A DNA stretch of 37,855 nucleotides from an uncultured Pseudomonadota bacterium. Its GTDB lineage: Bacteria > Pseudomonadota > Gammaproteobacteria > Methylococcales > Methylomonadaceae. Positions within the stretch are counted from its first letter, which is position 1. Every line of letters starts with the position of its first letter. Shown in pieces: positions 1 to 7,426 of this stretch. The notes under the pieces are model-generated. The model was not told where the DNA came from, did not search any database, and worked only from the letters and a program-made list of their open reading frames with translations. The position numbers and the translations under genes were made by a program. The DNA is taken from positions 1-37,855 of the forward strand of contig CAJBJW010000364.1 of assembly GCA_903953455.1 (NCBI GenBank). Direction: 5' to 3'.

Positions 1-1390
1 CATCACGAATCATTTTATCGTCTGGCGGTTCGATAAAAGGAAAATCGGCAATATCACCCAAATTTAACGCGGTCATCTGTAAAATAACGGCGGATAAATT
101 TGTCCGCATGATTTCAGGTTCAGTAAATGGCGGACGCGCTTCGTAATCTTCGCGTGAATACAGCCGAATACAAATCCCTTCGGCAACACGCCCACAACGC
201 CCAGCGCGTTGGTTTGCACTCGATTGCGAAATTCGCTCAATAGGTAATCGTTGAATTTTACTGCGCGGACTATAGCGACTGATTCGCGCATGACCCGTAT
301 CAATCACACCCCGAATATTAGGTACCGTTAATGAGGTTTCCGCGACGTTTGTTGATAATACAATGCGGATTTTGCCGCCTTTGGGTTTAAAAACACGCTC
401 TTGCTCGCTCACACTGAGTTTGGAATACAGTGGCAAAATTTCATATTGATTGGGATGATGTTTTTTAAGTGACTCGGTGGTTTCACGGATTTCATGCTCG
501 CCACTCAAAAAAATCAACATATCACCTCTCAAATCACGAGAAAGCTCATCCACGGCATCTAAAATAGCATGTTGCAAATCATCCGTCGTTTCGTCTTCCT
601 CATCCTCTTTCGCTTCGATAGGACGATATCGCATTTCAACAGGATACGTTCGACCTGAAACTTCAATAATGGGCGCATGGTTAAAATGCGCTGAAAAACG
701 CTGAGTATCAATGGTTGCCGATGTCACAATCAATTTTAAATCGGGGCGTTTAGGCAATAACCATTTCATGTACCCCAGTAGAAAATCGATATTTAAACTA
801 CGTTCGTGCGCTTCATCAATGATAATGGTGTCATACTGACTTAAAAACGGATCATTTTGCGATTCTGCCAGCAAAATACCGTCTGTCATTAATTTAATTA
901 ATGAATCCGCATGCGTTTTATCATTAAAGCGAATTTTATAACCGACGGATTTCCCAATTGACTCACCAAGTTCTTCAGCAATACGATCTGCAACCGTACG
1001 CGCTGCAATTCGACGTGGCTGAGTATGACCAATAAATCCTGCGGCGCCACGCCCTATTTCTAAACAAATTTTAGGTAACTGCGTTGTTTTTCCTGAACCC
1101 GTTTCGCCACACATAATCACGACTTGATTGTTTTTTATCAACTGAGCAATATCATCCTTTTTACCTGTAACAGGTAAATCAGGAAAATTTAATGCAGGGA
1201 AACTTGCACGACGTTTTTCATATTGCGCAGATGATGTGTCAACGCGACGACGCAGCGTATCAAAAGCAGAAAATTCAGCTTTTTTATTGCGACGCAATGC
1301 ATCAAGTTGACGCTTCAATCCATGACGGTCTTTTGCTAAACAGAATGGAAGTTGTTTTGAGAGCTGTGTAATTAAATCGGAGGTTAACAT
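1..1390 (-). CDS. hrpA: ATP-dependent RNA helicase HrpA, N-terminal part (gene runs off the window)
   Basis: This is a DEAH-box RNA helicase; in E. coli HrpA acts on mRNA processing and on stalled ribosomes. The visible 463 residues read without a break. They contain Walker A GETGSGKT (about 95-102), the TQPRR motif (about 123-127), DEAH (192-195), SAT (224-226) and the motif VI core QRAGRCGR near residue 390. The order and spacing match HrpA closely, including the family-typical stretch around EVSGRTYPVE. Full-length HrpA is about 1300 residues, so roughly two thirds of the gene lies beyond position 1. The ATG at 1390 is the first start giving an HrpA-like N-terminus; its ribosome binding site is weak. 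The gene lies downstream of the transglutaminase-like gene on the same strand, 79 bp away, so co-transcription is possible. HrpB and other DEAH helicases are less likely because the N-terminal region is of HrpA type. Confidence 0.95.
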   Translation of the reverse strand, partial: MLTSDLITQLSKQLPFCLAKDRHGLKRQLDALRRNKKAEFSAFDTLRRRVDTSSAQYEKRRASFPALNFPDLPVTGKKDDIAQLIKNNQVVIMCGETGSGKTTQLPKICLEIGRGAAGFIGHTQPRRIAARTVADRIAEELGESIGKSVGYKIRFNDKTHADSLIKLMTDGILLAESQNDPFLSQYDTIIIDEAHERSLNIDFLLGYMKWLLPKRPDLKLIVTSATIDTQRFSAHFNHAPIIEVSGRTYPVEMRYRPIEAKEDEEDETTDDLQHAILDAVDELSRDLRGDMLIFLSGEHEIRETTESLKKHHPNQYEILPLYSKLSVSEQERVFKPKGGKIRIVLSTNVAETSLTVPNIRGVIDTGHARISRYSPRSKIQRLPIERISQSSANQRAGRCGRVAEGICIRLYSREDYEARPPFTEPEIMRTNLSAVILQMTALNLGDIADFPFIEPPDDKMIRD

Positions 1391-1441
1391 CAAAAATGCC
1401 GCACAAATAAAAGCGATTATACGTTATCCTTCTTGTAATTT

Positions 1442-1467
1442 GTGATGTAGCATCATATAAACATCAC
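1442..1467 (-). terminator. weak hairpin after the transglutaminase-like gene
   Basis: GTGATGT (1442-1448) and ACATCAC (1461-1467) form a 7-bp stem with a 12-nt loop, just past the stop codon at 1470. No convincing T-run follows on the minus strand, so it may be a weak terminator or an mRNA-stability element. Confidence 0.3.
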
Positions 1468-1469
1468 TT

Positions 1470-2267
1470 TCAATCAGGAGCCTTATCGAGCATTTCAACA
1501 CTTACTGACATATTTAACGCCAATACGGCAGGGCCAAATTGATTAAAAATAGCCACATCCGTGGCGTCACGTCCATACGCCACGCGAACGCGCCCACCCT
1601 TTGGTTTCTTTTGCGTAGGATCAAACGTGTACCATCGTCCACCGACATACGCTTCAAACCACGCGTGAAAATCCATCGGTTCAAGTCCGTGCAGATATCC
1701 CACCACCATCCGCGCTGGAATACAAAGTCCGCGACAAAGTGCAATGCCAAGGTGGGCAAGTTCACGACAAACGCCTTCACGTTGCTGATTCACTTCCACT
1801 GCAGATAGCTGAAAATGTGTAGAATTTGAATTAAAGCGAATGTTTTTCTGTATCCACAATACAATTTCACTGACCTGATCGTAACCCGGTTTTGCGTCAC
1901 CGACAATTTCTCGCGCCAAATCAACAAAACGATCCGATTCGCAGTAGCGTGTAGGCAGTAAATAAGTCAGCACATTGTCAGGCAAATACTCAATATTTTC
2001 AAACGGTGCGCCAGCACATACATCAATATCCTCAGCCGTTAAAATATCTGATGATGTATGAATGGAAAAATCACCTGAAGATGCAATTAAACGCTGACAA
2101 AGATTGCCGTAGTTATCGGTAAACTCAACTACAGGCACACTAGGTTTGACTGTATAAGATTCACGAGAAACCCACTGCTCAACGCCACTACGCGGACGAA
2201 GCATGAGTATAAAAGGCGTTTCAATACTGAGTTCAAAAGTCATAATACAGCCGGTTCTAAGCCACAT
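1470..2267 (-). CDS. transglutaminase-like cysteine protease family protein
   Basis: The protein has 265 residues. An N-terminal beta-rich region of the bacterial transglutaminase-associated type (about 10-70) precedes a transglutaminase-like core (about 110-220). The catalytic triad is visible: Cys167 in REGVCREL, His201 in DFHAWFEAYVGGRW and Asp216 in FDPTQ. Related bacterial proteins are thought to be peptidases or amidases, but the substrate is not known. No signal peptide is seen, so it is probably cytoplasmic. The start at 2267 has an AAGGA site 8 nt upstream. An internal ATG at 2243 aligns better with the usual N-terminus of the family but lacks a ribosome binding site. The gene follows the ParA gene after 62 bp on the same strand, and a short hairpin (2308-2325) lies between them. 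The family assignment is firm; the biological role is open. Confidence 0.85.
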   Translation of the reverse strand: MWLRTGCIMTFELSIETPFILMLRPRSGVEQWVSRESYTVKPSVPVVEFTDNYGNLCQRLIASSGDFSIHTSSDILTAEDIDVCAGAPFENIEYLPDNVLTYLLPTRYCESDRFVDLAREIVGDAKPGYDQVSEIVLWIQKNIRFNSNSTHFQLSAVEVNQQREGVCRELAHLGIALCRGLCIPARMVVGYLHGLEPMDFHAWFEAYVGGRWYTFDPTQKKPKGGRVRVAYGRDATDVAIFNQFGPAVLALNMSVSVEMLDKAPD

Positions 2268-2329
2268 TGCATTTTTCCTTTTGTTTGCGAAGTCATTACT
2301 ATCACATGGGATTTAATAAAATCCCGTTT

Positions 2330-3100
2330 TTATTTTTCCATAAGTGTTGTTAAAAGATTTGCAAGTGTTGCAAAATCTTCTGCTCCACGACTTTTTGGGG
2401 CATAATCACGCACCGGTTTCGCACTTCCAAAGGCTTCTGCTAATTTAATATCACTACGAATACCTCCCAAAACGCGCAAGGTACCAAATTGACGTGTCAT
2501 TTGTGAATTTATATCACGATGTTGACGCACATTACCTGCCACCATCATGGGTAAAAAACCTAAGATTTTTAGGGTTGGATTTTGCTCTGATATGATTTTG
2601 AATAAAACACGTACTAATTGACGTACCCCCTCAAAAGAAAGAGGATGTGGAACATACGGAACGAGCACCCAAGTCCCCGCACATAGCGCATTTAAAAGAA
2701 GATTATCTAATGAAGGTGGTGTATCAACAATCACTAAGTCAAATTTTTCAGACACCGCGTCTTGGCTCAACGCTCTCAAAAGTAATTGTTGATCGTGGCC
2801 ACATCTGTCATGCTGAAAAGCCGTATTAGCTGGCAATAATGAAACATTTTTAACACACGTTTGACGTATGCAGTCTAAAATCGACCAGTTGGACTGCGTA
2901 AACATATCGTGAACAGTCGACTCACCTACATTCACCTTCACCCCTAAACCCACCGCGCAATGCCCTTGCGAATCTAAATCGATAAGCAACACTCGCTGAC
3001 CTGAAGCTGCAAACTCACAAGCAAGATTCACCGACACAGTGGTTTTTCCTGCACCACCTTTTCGATTACTAATGACTAAAACGCGCACGCGCTCACTCAT
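2330..3100 (-). CDS. orphan ParA/MinD-superfamily ATPase
   Basis: This 256-residue ParA-type P-loop ATPase carries the deviant Walker A KGGAGKTT (14-21, with the signature lysine Lys14), the Walker A' motif DLDSQGH (41-47) and Walker B DLVIVDTPPS (121-130). ParA proteins position cargo such as chromosomes, plasmids, chemoreceptor arrays or carboxysomes by ATP-dependent binding to DNA or membrane. No ParB gene lies next to it, and no plasmid replication gene is present, so it is not a classical segregation locus. Its start codon overlaps the stop of the upstream CheY-like gene by 4 bp (ATG at 3100, stop at 3097-3099). The two are therefore almost certainly translated together, and the receiver is a candidate regulator or partner. 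The cargo cannot be told from the sequence. Confidence 0.88.
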   Translation of the reverse strand: MSERVRVLVISNRKGGAGKTTVSVNLACEFAASGQRVLLIDLDSQGHCAVGLGVKVNVGESTVHDMFTQSNWSILDCIRQTCVKNVSLLPANTAFQHDRCGHDQQLLLRALSQDAVSEKFDLVIVDTPPSLDNLLLNALCAGTWVLVPYVPHPLSFEGVRQLVRVLFKIISEQNPTLKILGFLPMMVAGNVRQHRDINSQMTRQFGTLRVLGGIRSDIKLAEAFGSAKPVRDYAPKSRGAEDFATLANLLTTLMEK

Positions 3101-3468
3101 AAACTTAATGTTTCTTGAATCACATCTTGTAGTTGCTGATGTGTAAAGGGTTTTTGCAAAATACCTTTCACGCCTAACATTTCAGCTGAATCTAAATTAA
3201 AACCGGCTGTAATTGCCCGTCTACCACCTGAAATAGCAATAATGGGCAATTCAGGATTCGCATTAAGTAATTCCATAATCACCTCTATGCCATCTTTATT
3301 TGGCATTATGATATCGGTAATAATTAAATCCGGTTTAAATTGATGAAAGCTTCTCACACCCTCCTCACCATCTTGTGCCATGAAAACTTGATGACCATCA
3401 CGTGTTAGCATCTTTTTTAATAAATCACGCAATTGTTCTTCATCGTCAATTACTAATATTTTTGCCAT
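3097..3468 (-). CDS. single-domain CheY-like response regulator
   Basis: The protein is one receiver domain of 123 residues with no output domain. The acidic pocket is Asp8-Asp9, the phospho-acceptor is Asp52 (in TDIIMP), the conserved Ser is Ser80 (AISGG) and the conserved Lys is Lys106 (QKPF). All key residues for phosphorylation are intact. Such stand-alone receivers act by protein-protein contact or as phosphorelay intermediates. An AAAGG ribosome binding site precedes the ATG at 3468. The gene overlaps the ParA gene by 4 bp, which suggests a functional link. No histidine kinase is encoded nearby, so the phosphodonor must be elsewhere. It could serve chemotaxis-like array positioning, but no che gene is present to support that. 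Confidence 0.9.
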   Translation of the reverse strand: MAKILVIDDEEQLRDLLKKMLTRDGHQVFMAQDGEEGVRSFHQFKPDLIITDIIMPNKDGIEVIMELLNANPELPIIAISGGRRAITAGFNLDSAEMLGVKGILQKPFTHQQLQDVIQETLSL

Positions 3469-3495
3469 AAATAAAACCTTTCAGAAAAAATAAAA

Positions 3496-3609
3496 CTACC
3501 ACATTCTCACATAATGCCACAAATTAGAAAAGCTCAAATTTAGGTGGAGCATATTCAGCACTGCGCGGTGATGACTGAATCTATTCGATGCATTTTCAGC
3601 GAGAGCCAT
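3496..3609 (-). CDS. possible 37-residue small ORF or decayed gene upstream of the receiver gene
   Basis: An ATG at 3609 is preceded by AAAGGA with 8 nt spacing, a better ribosome binding site than many neighbours have. It opens a 37-codon frame (MALAENASNR..., ending ...HYVRMW) that stops 27 bp before the receiver gene. From about 3575 a second minus-strand frame with more typical codon use (TCA TCA CCG CGC AGT GCT GAA ...) runs to a TAA near 3526. The original gene could therefore have been a slightly different short protein altered by a small indel. It could also be a leader ORF of the receiver-ParA operon. I recognise no homologue, and it may not be expressed. Confidence 0.3.
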   Translation of the reverse strand: MALAENASNRFSHHRAVLNMLHLNLSFSNLWHYVRMW

Positions 3610-3902
3610 AGTAATTGTCCTTTAAAAGTTTAAAATTTATGAGAGATCGGTTTTTTTAATTGGATATGACTAAACTTCTCCCATCAGCCACATTAAAATA
3701 GATTTCAATATTCTTGTTACAGTTTTTAAGGCTACCTATCCATACATTTTCGTTTAGCAAGCAAATCACGGTAAACGTATTGCTTAGAATTTGCTATAAT
3801 CCACCCATTATTTATGGTGTAACTTTTAAAGATTATATAAAAACAATTTTTGCACCAAAAATACCACTCATTCATTTTTGCAACACTTAAAAATAGAGAG
3901 CC
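3610..3902. other. intergenic region between the receiver operon and gyrA
   Basis: Together with the small ORF at 3496-3609 this makes up the 434-bp gap 3469-3902. It holds the gyrA promoter (-10 at 3795-3800) and a roughly 95-nt untranslated gyrA leader. It must also hold the start of the divergent receiver-ParA unit, for which I could not settle on a promoter. No RNA gene or larger ORF is visible. Confidence 0.6.
3791..3800 (+). promoter_or_regulatory. extended -10 promoter of gyrA
   Basis: A perfect TATAAT (3795-3800) is preceded by TGC, giving an extended -10 element. No good -35 hexamer lies at the usual distance, which is typical of extended -10 promoters. The start codon of gyrA is about 100 nt downstream. 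Confidence 0.55.
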
Positions 3903-6539
3903 ATGTCAAACTTCGCTAAAGAAATTATTCCCGTTAATCTCGAAGATGAGATGAAGCAGTCCTACCTTGATTACGCGATGAGTGTCATTGTTGGGCGTGC
4001 ACTACCTGATGTGCGTGATGGATTAAAACCCGTACATCGACGCGTGCTTTATGCTATGAGTGAATTAGGAAATGATTGGAATAAATCCTACAAGAAATCC
4101 GCACGCGTTGTCGGGGATGTCATCGGTAAATACCATCCTCATGGTGATACTGCTGTTTACGACACAATGGTTCGTATGGCCCAGCCATTTTCAATGCGGC
4201 ACATGCTAATTGATGGACAAGGCAATTTCGGTAGTGTTGACGGTGATTCTCCTGCTGCGATGCGATACACTGAAGTACGTATGGCTAAAATCGCCCATGA
4301 AATGCTCGCCGATATAGACAAAGAGACCGTCGATTTCACCCCCAACTATGATGAATCCGAGTCTGAACCTGCTGTTCTACCAACGCGTATTCCAACGTTA
4401 CTAATTAATGGATCATCGGGCATTGCTGTTGGAATGGCAACGAATATTCCCCCACACAATCTCAGTGAAGTAATTAGTGCGTGTTTAGCCTTAATTGACG
4501 ACCCTAATCTCACCATTGCCGACTTGATGACACATATTCATGGCCCTGACTTCCCGACAGCTGGTTTTATAAACGGGGCTGCGGGCATTGGCCATGCTTA
4601 CGAAACAGGACGCGGAAAAATTTATTTACGTGCGCGTTGCCACTTTGAACCTATCGGGGATAGCTCACGCGAAGCAATCGTGACAACTGAACTTCCCTAT
4701 CAAGTCAACAAAGCGCGCTTACTTGAAAAAATCGCAGAACTAGTTAAAGAAGGTAAATTAGAAGGGATTTCAGGCCTACGTGACGAATCTGACAAAGATG
4801 GCATGCGCATGGTTGTCGAACTCAAACGTGGTGAAGTAGCTGAAGTAGTTTTAAATAATCTTTATAAACAGACACAATTTCAAACTGTTTTTGGCATGAA
4901 TATGGTTGCACTACTTAACGGTCGCCCCTATTGCTTAAACTTAAAAGAAATTCTGGATGCATTTATCAATCATCGTAGAGAAATTGTTACTCGTAGAACC
5001 GTCTATTTGCTTCGTAAAGCCCGTGAACGCGCTCATATTTTAGAAGGTTTAGCAATTGCACTCGCTAACATCAATGAAATGATTGAATTGATTAAGGCTG
5101 CAAAAACACCTGCTGAAGCTAAAGAAGGTTTATTAGCTACGCTATGGGAAGCCGGTCTTGTTTTATCACTGATTGAACGCACCAATGCCGTTGATTCACG
5201 CCCTGATAATTTAGCGCTTGAATTTGGATTAGCAGGTAATTTTTATCGCTTATCCGAAGCACAAGCACAAGCCATTTTAGAATTGCGTTTGCATCGGTTA
5301 ACTGGCTTAGAACAAGAAAAAATCGTCAACGAATACACACAATTGCTCGAGCAAATTGCATTTTATTTGCATATCCTAGCGGATGATTTACGCTTAATGG
5401 AAGTGATACGTGAAGAGTTAGTCGCCATAAAAGAACAATACAGTGAACCTCGCCGTACTGAAATCATGATAAATCAATCGGATTTAACCAATGAAGATTT
5501 GATTACAGAAGAAGATATGGTAGTCACTGTTTCTTATGAAGGTTATGTCAAAGCGCAACCTTTAAGTGACTATCAAGCCCAGCATCGAGGTGGACGTGGC
5601 AAATCAGCCACAGCGACAAAAGAAGCGGACTTTATCGAGCAACTTATTGTTGCCAATACGCACGACACTATTCTCTGTTTTTCATCAAAAGGTAAAGTTT
5701 ACGCACTGAAAGTTTATCAACTCCCCATTGCAAGTCGCGCATCGCGTGGTAAACCTTTCGTCAATTTACTGCCTTTAGAAGCGAACGAAAAAATTAACGC
5801 ATTTTTAGCGACACGTGATTATGACGAAAATAAATTCGTCTTTATGGCAACTTCTGCAGGCACTGTTAAGAAAACACCGTTAAGTGAATTTGCCTATCAG
5901 CGAACAAGCGGCAAAATCGCCATTGATTTACGCGAAGAAGACACGTTAATTGGCGTGGCCATCACCGATGGCCAGCAAAATATCATGCTCTTTAGCAGCA
6001 ATGGTAAAGCTATTCGCTTTAATGAAGCCGATGTTCGTTCAATGGGGCGAGGTGCTGCCGGTGTACGTGGATTTAGATTAACAGAAGATCAAAAAGTGAT
6101 TTCACTGATTGTTGCTTCAGAAGGCGATGTGCTAACTATTACAGAAAATGGATTTGGTAAACGGACAATTGTTGATAAATTTCGTCATCAAGGACGCGGC
6201 GGTTCAGGTGTTATTGCGATGCAAACCTCGGAGCGAAATGGCGAAGTCATTGGTGCATTACTCGTGAGCGATAACGATGAACTGATGATCATTACCGATG
6301 GTGGCACACTCGTTAGAACGCGAGTAGCCGAAATTTCAGTTGTTGGTCGCAGTGCTCAAGGGGTTCGTGTAATTCGTTTAGATGAAGGTGAAAAAGTGGT
6401 CGGCGTGGATCGTATCGCTGGATTGCCCGATGATGAATTGAACGCTACCGACGATTTTATTAGTGATGATGACAGCGAAAACCCTATTATTCACGACATA
6501 AATGACGATGAAATTATCGACAATTCCCAAGAGGATTAA
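3903..6539 (+). CDS. gyrA: DNA gyrase subunit A
   Basis: GyrA is the breakage-reunion subunit of the type IIA topoisomerase that introduces negative supercoils. The 878 residues are full length for the family. The catalytic tyrosine is Tyr122 (AAMRYTE). The quinolone-resistance region reads HGDTAVYD (80-87), with Thr83 and Asp87; Thr at 83 is natural in several gammaproteobacteria, so no resistance substitution is implied. The C-terminal beta-pinwheel carries the GyrA box as QHRGGRGK, which is needed for DNA wrapping and separates this from ParC. The C-terminus is an acidic tail rich in Asp and Glu. A GAGAG site lies 2 nt before the ATG. The first YeeE/YedE gene starts 5 bp after the stop, with its ribosome binding site inside the end of gyrA. 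Confidence 0.98.
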   Translation: MSNFAKEIIPVNLEDEMKQSYLDYAMSVIVGRALPDVRDGLKPVHRRVLYAMSELGNDWNKSYKKSARVVGDVIGKYHPHGDTAVYDTMVRMAQPFSMRHMLIDGQGNFGSVDGDSPAAMRYTEVRMAKIAHEMLADIDKETVDFTPNYDESESEPAVLPTRIPTLLINGSSGIAVGMATNIPPHNLSEVISACLALIDDPNLTIADLMTHIHGPDFPTAGFINGAAGIGHAYETGRGKIYLRARCHFEPIGDSSREAIVTTELPYQVNKARLLEKIAELVKEGKLEGISGLRDESDKDGMRMVVELKRGEVAEVVLNNLYKQTQFQTVFGMNMVALLNGRPYCLNLKEILDAFINHRREIVTRRTVYLLRKARERAHILEGLAIALANINEMIELIKAAKTPAEAKEGLLATLWEAGLVLSLIERTNAVDSRPDNLALEFGLAGNFYRLSEAQAQAILELRLHRLTGLEQEKIVNEYTQLLEQIAFYLHILADDLRLMEVIREELVAIKEQYSEPRRTEIMINQSDLTNEDLITEEDMVVTVSYEGYVKAQPLSDYQAQHRGGRGKSATATKEADFIEQLIVANTHDTILCFSSKGKVYALKVYQLPIASRASRGKPFVNLLPLEANEKINAFLATRDYDENKFVFMATSAGTVKKTPLSEFAYQRTSGKIAIDLREEDTLIGVAITDGQQNIMLFSSNGKAIRFNEADVRSMGRGAAGVRGFRLTEDQKVISLIVASEGDVLTITENGFGKRTIVDKFRHQGRGGSGVIAMQTSERNGEVIGALLVSDNDELMIITDGGTLVRTRVAEISVVGRSAQGVRVIRLDEGEKVVGVDRIAGLPDDELNATDDFISDDDSENPIIHDINDDEIIDNSQED

Positions 6540-6544
6540 ACACA

Positions 6545-6967
6545 ATGGAAAACTTCACCCCTTATTCTGCGCTGATTGGCGGCTGTCTAATAGGCTTATC
6601 AGCAGCGTTGTTGTTATTTTTTAATGGCAGAGTTGCAGGTATTTCTGGCATAATTGTTGACAGTTTTAGTGCGGAAATAGAAAATCGTTACTGGCGAGCA
6701 TTTTTCTTAATAGGATTAATGTTCAGTGCTGCCATTGTGAATACTTTTTTCCCCGTTGTACCTGTAACCTATTCTCGTAATATTTTACTGGTCATTGTGT
6801 CGGGTATTTTAGTTGGATATGGCACACGCCTTGGTAATGGATGTACAAGTGGACATGCCGTTTGTGGTTTAGCGCGCTTTTCATTGCGCTCAGCGGTAGC
6901 AACACTTACATTCATGTCAACAGCCATATTGACAACGTATATCATGCGACATGTTTTAGAGTACTAA
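6545..6967 (+). CDS. YeeE/YedE family inner-membrane protein (first half-transporter)
   Basis: This 140-residue protein is almost entirely hydrophobic, with about four membrane segments. It carries the family signature GNGCTSGHAVCG, including Cys100 and Cys107, and an N-terminal GGCLIGLSAALLLF segment. YeeE/YedE (TsuA) proteins move sulfur compounds such as thiosulfate across the inner membrane and use conserved cysteines. Here, as in several proteobacteria, the transporter is split into two half-size proteins encoded one after the other. The substrate is inferred from the family only. The gene starts 5 bp after gyrA and its partner begins 1 bp after its stop. Confidence 0.85.
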   Translation: MENFTPYSALIGGCLIGLSAALLLFFNGRVAGISGIIVDSFSAEIENRYWRAFFLIGLMFSAAIVNTFFPVVPVTYSRNILLVIVSGILVGYGTRLGNGCTSGHAVCGLARFSLRSAVATLTFMSTAILTTYIMRHVLEY

Positions 6968-6968
6968 A

Positions 6969-7388
6969 ATGACCAAAAATATAGCTGCCTTAATTTGTGG
7001 AATATTATTTGGTATAGGATTAACCATTTCTCAAATGAGTAATCCAGATAAAGTCCTTGCTTTTTTGGATATTACTGGAAACTGGGACTTGAGCTTAATG
7101 CTTGTGATGTTTGGCGCCCTAACCACACTAAGTGTGGCGCAATATTTTATTTTAAAACGCCCAAAACCTGTATGTGATAGTCAGTTTCATTTACCTAAAA
7201 AAGGTAATCTCATTGATACTAGACTTATTTTAGGTGCAGTAATTTTTGGTGTAGGTTGGGGACTTGTCGGGTATTGTCCAGGTTCAGCGCTCGCAGCACT
7301 GAGCGATGGCAAATTTGAACCCTTTATTTTTACCATTGCCTTAGGGATAGGCATGATTTTATTTAGTCGGTTCCATAATAAAAAATAA
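6969..7388 (+). CDS. YeeE/YedE-related inner-membrane protein, DUF6691 type (second half-transporter)
   Basis: The 139-residue, multi-spanning protein starts with the motif GIGLTISQMSNPDKVLAFLD (14-33). Near the end it has GWGLVGYCPGSAL, with the conserved Cys103. This is the second half of the split YeeE/YedE pair. The two halves probably form one pore, each contributing its cysteine motif. It begins 1 bp after the first half-gene and is surely co-translated with it. The ribosome binding site is weak, which fits translational coupling. A role in sulfur uptake or sulfide/thiosulfate handling is inferred from the family and has not been shown here. Confidence 0.85.
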   Translation: MTKNIAALICGILFGIGLTISQMSNPDKVLAFLDITGNWDLSLMLVMFGALTTLSVAQYFILKRPKPVCDSQFHLPKKGNLIDTRLILGAVIFGVGWGLVGYCPGSALAALSDGKFEPFIFTIALGIGMILFSRFHNKK

Positions 7389-7426
7389 TGTAATTTAAAT
7401 TACCGCGTACTTGGAGACGTCATACT

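Noticed and set aside
2308..2325. GGGATTT/AAATCCC hairpin with T-run on the plus strand as a terminator
   Set aside because: The genes on both sides run on the minus strand, where no T-run follows, so it has no obvious transcript to end.
4200..4300. Quinolone-resistance substitution in gyrA because of Thr at position 83
   Set aside because: The residue is at codons before this segment (HGDTAVYD) and Thr is the natural residue in several gammaproteobacteria; Asp87 is intact.
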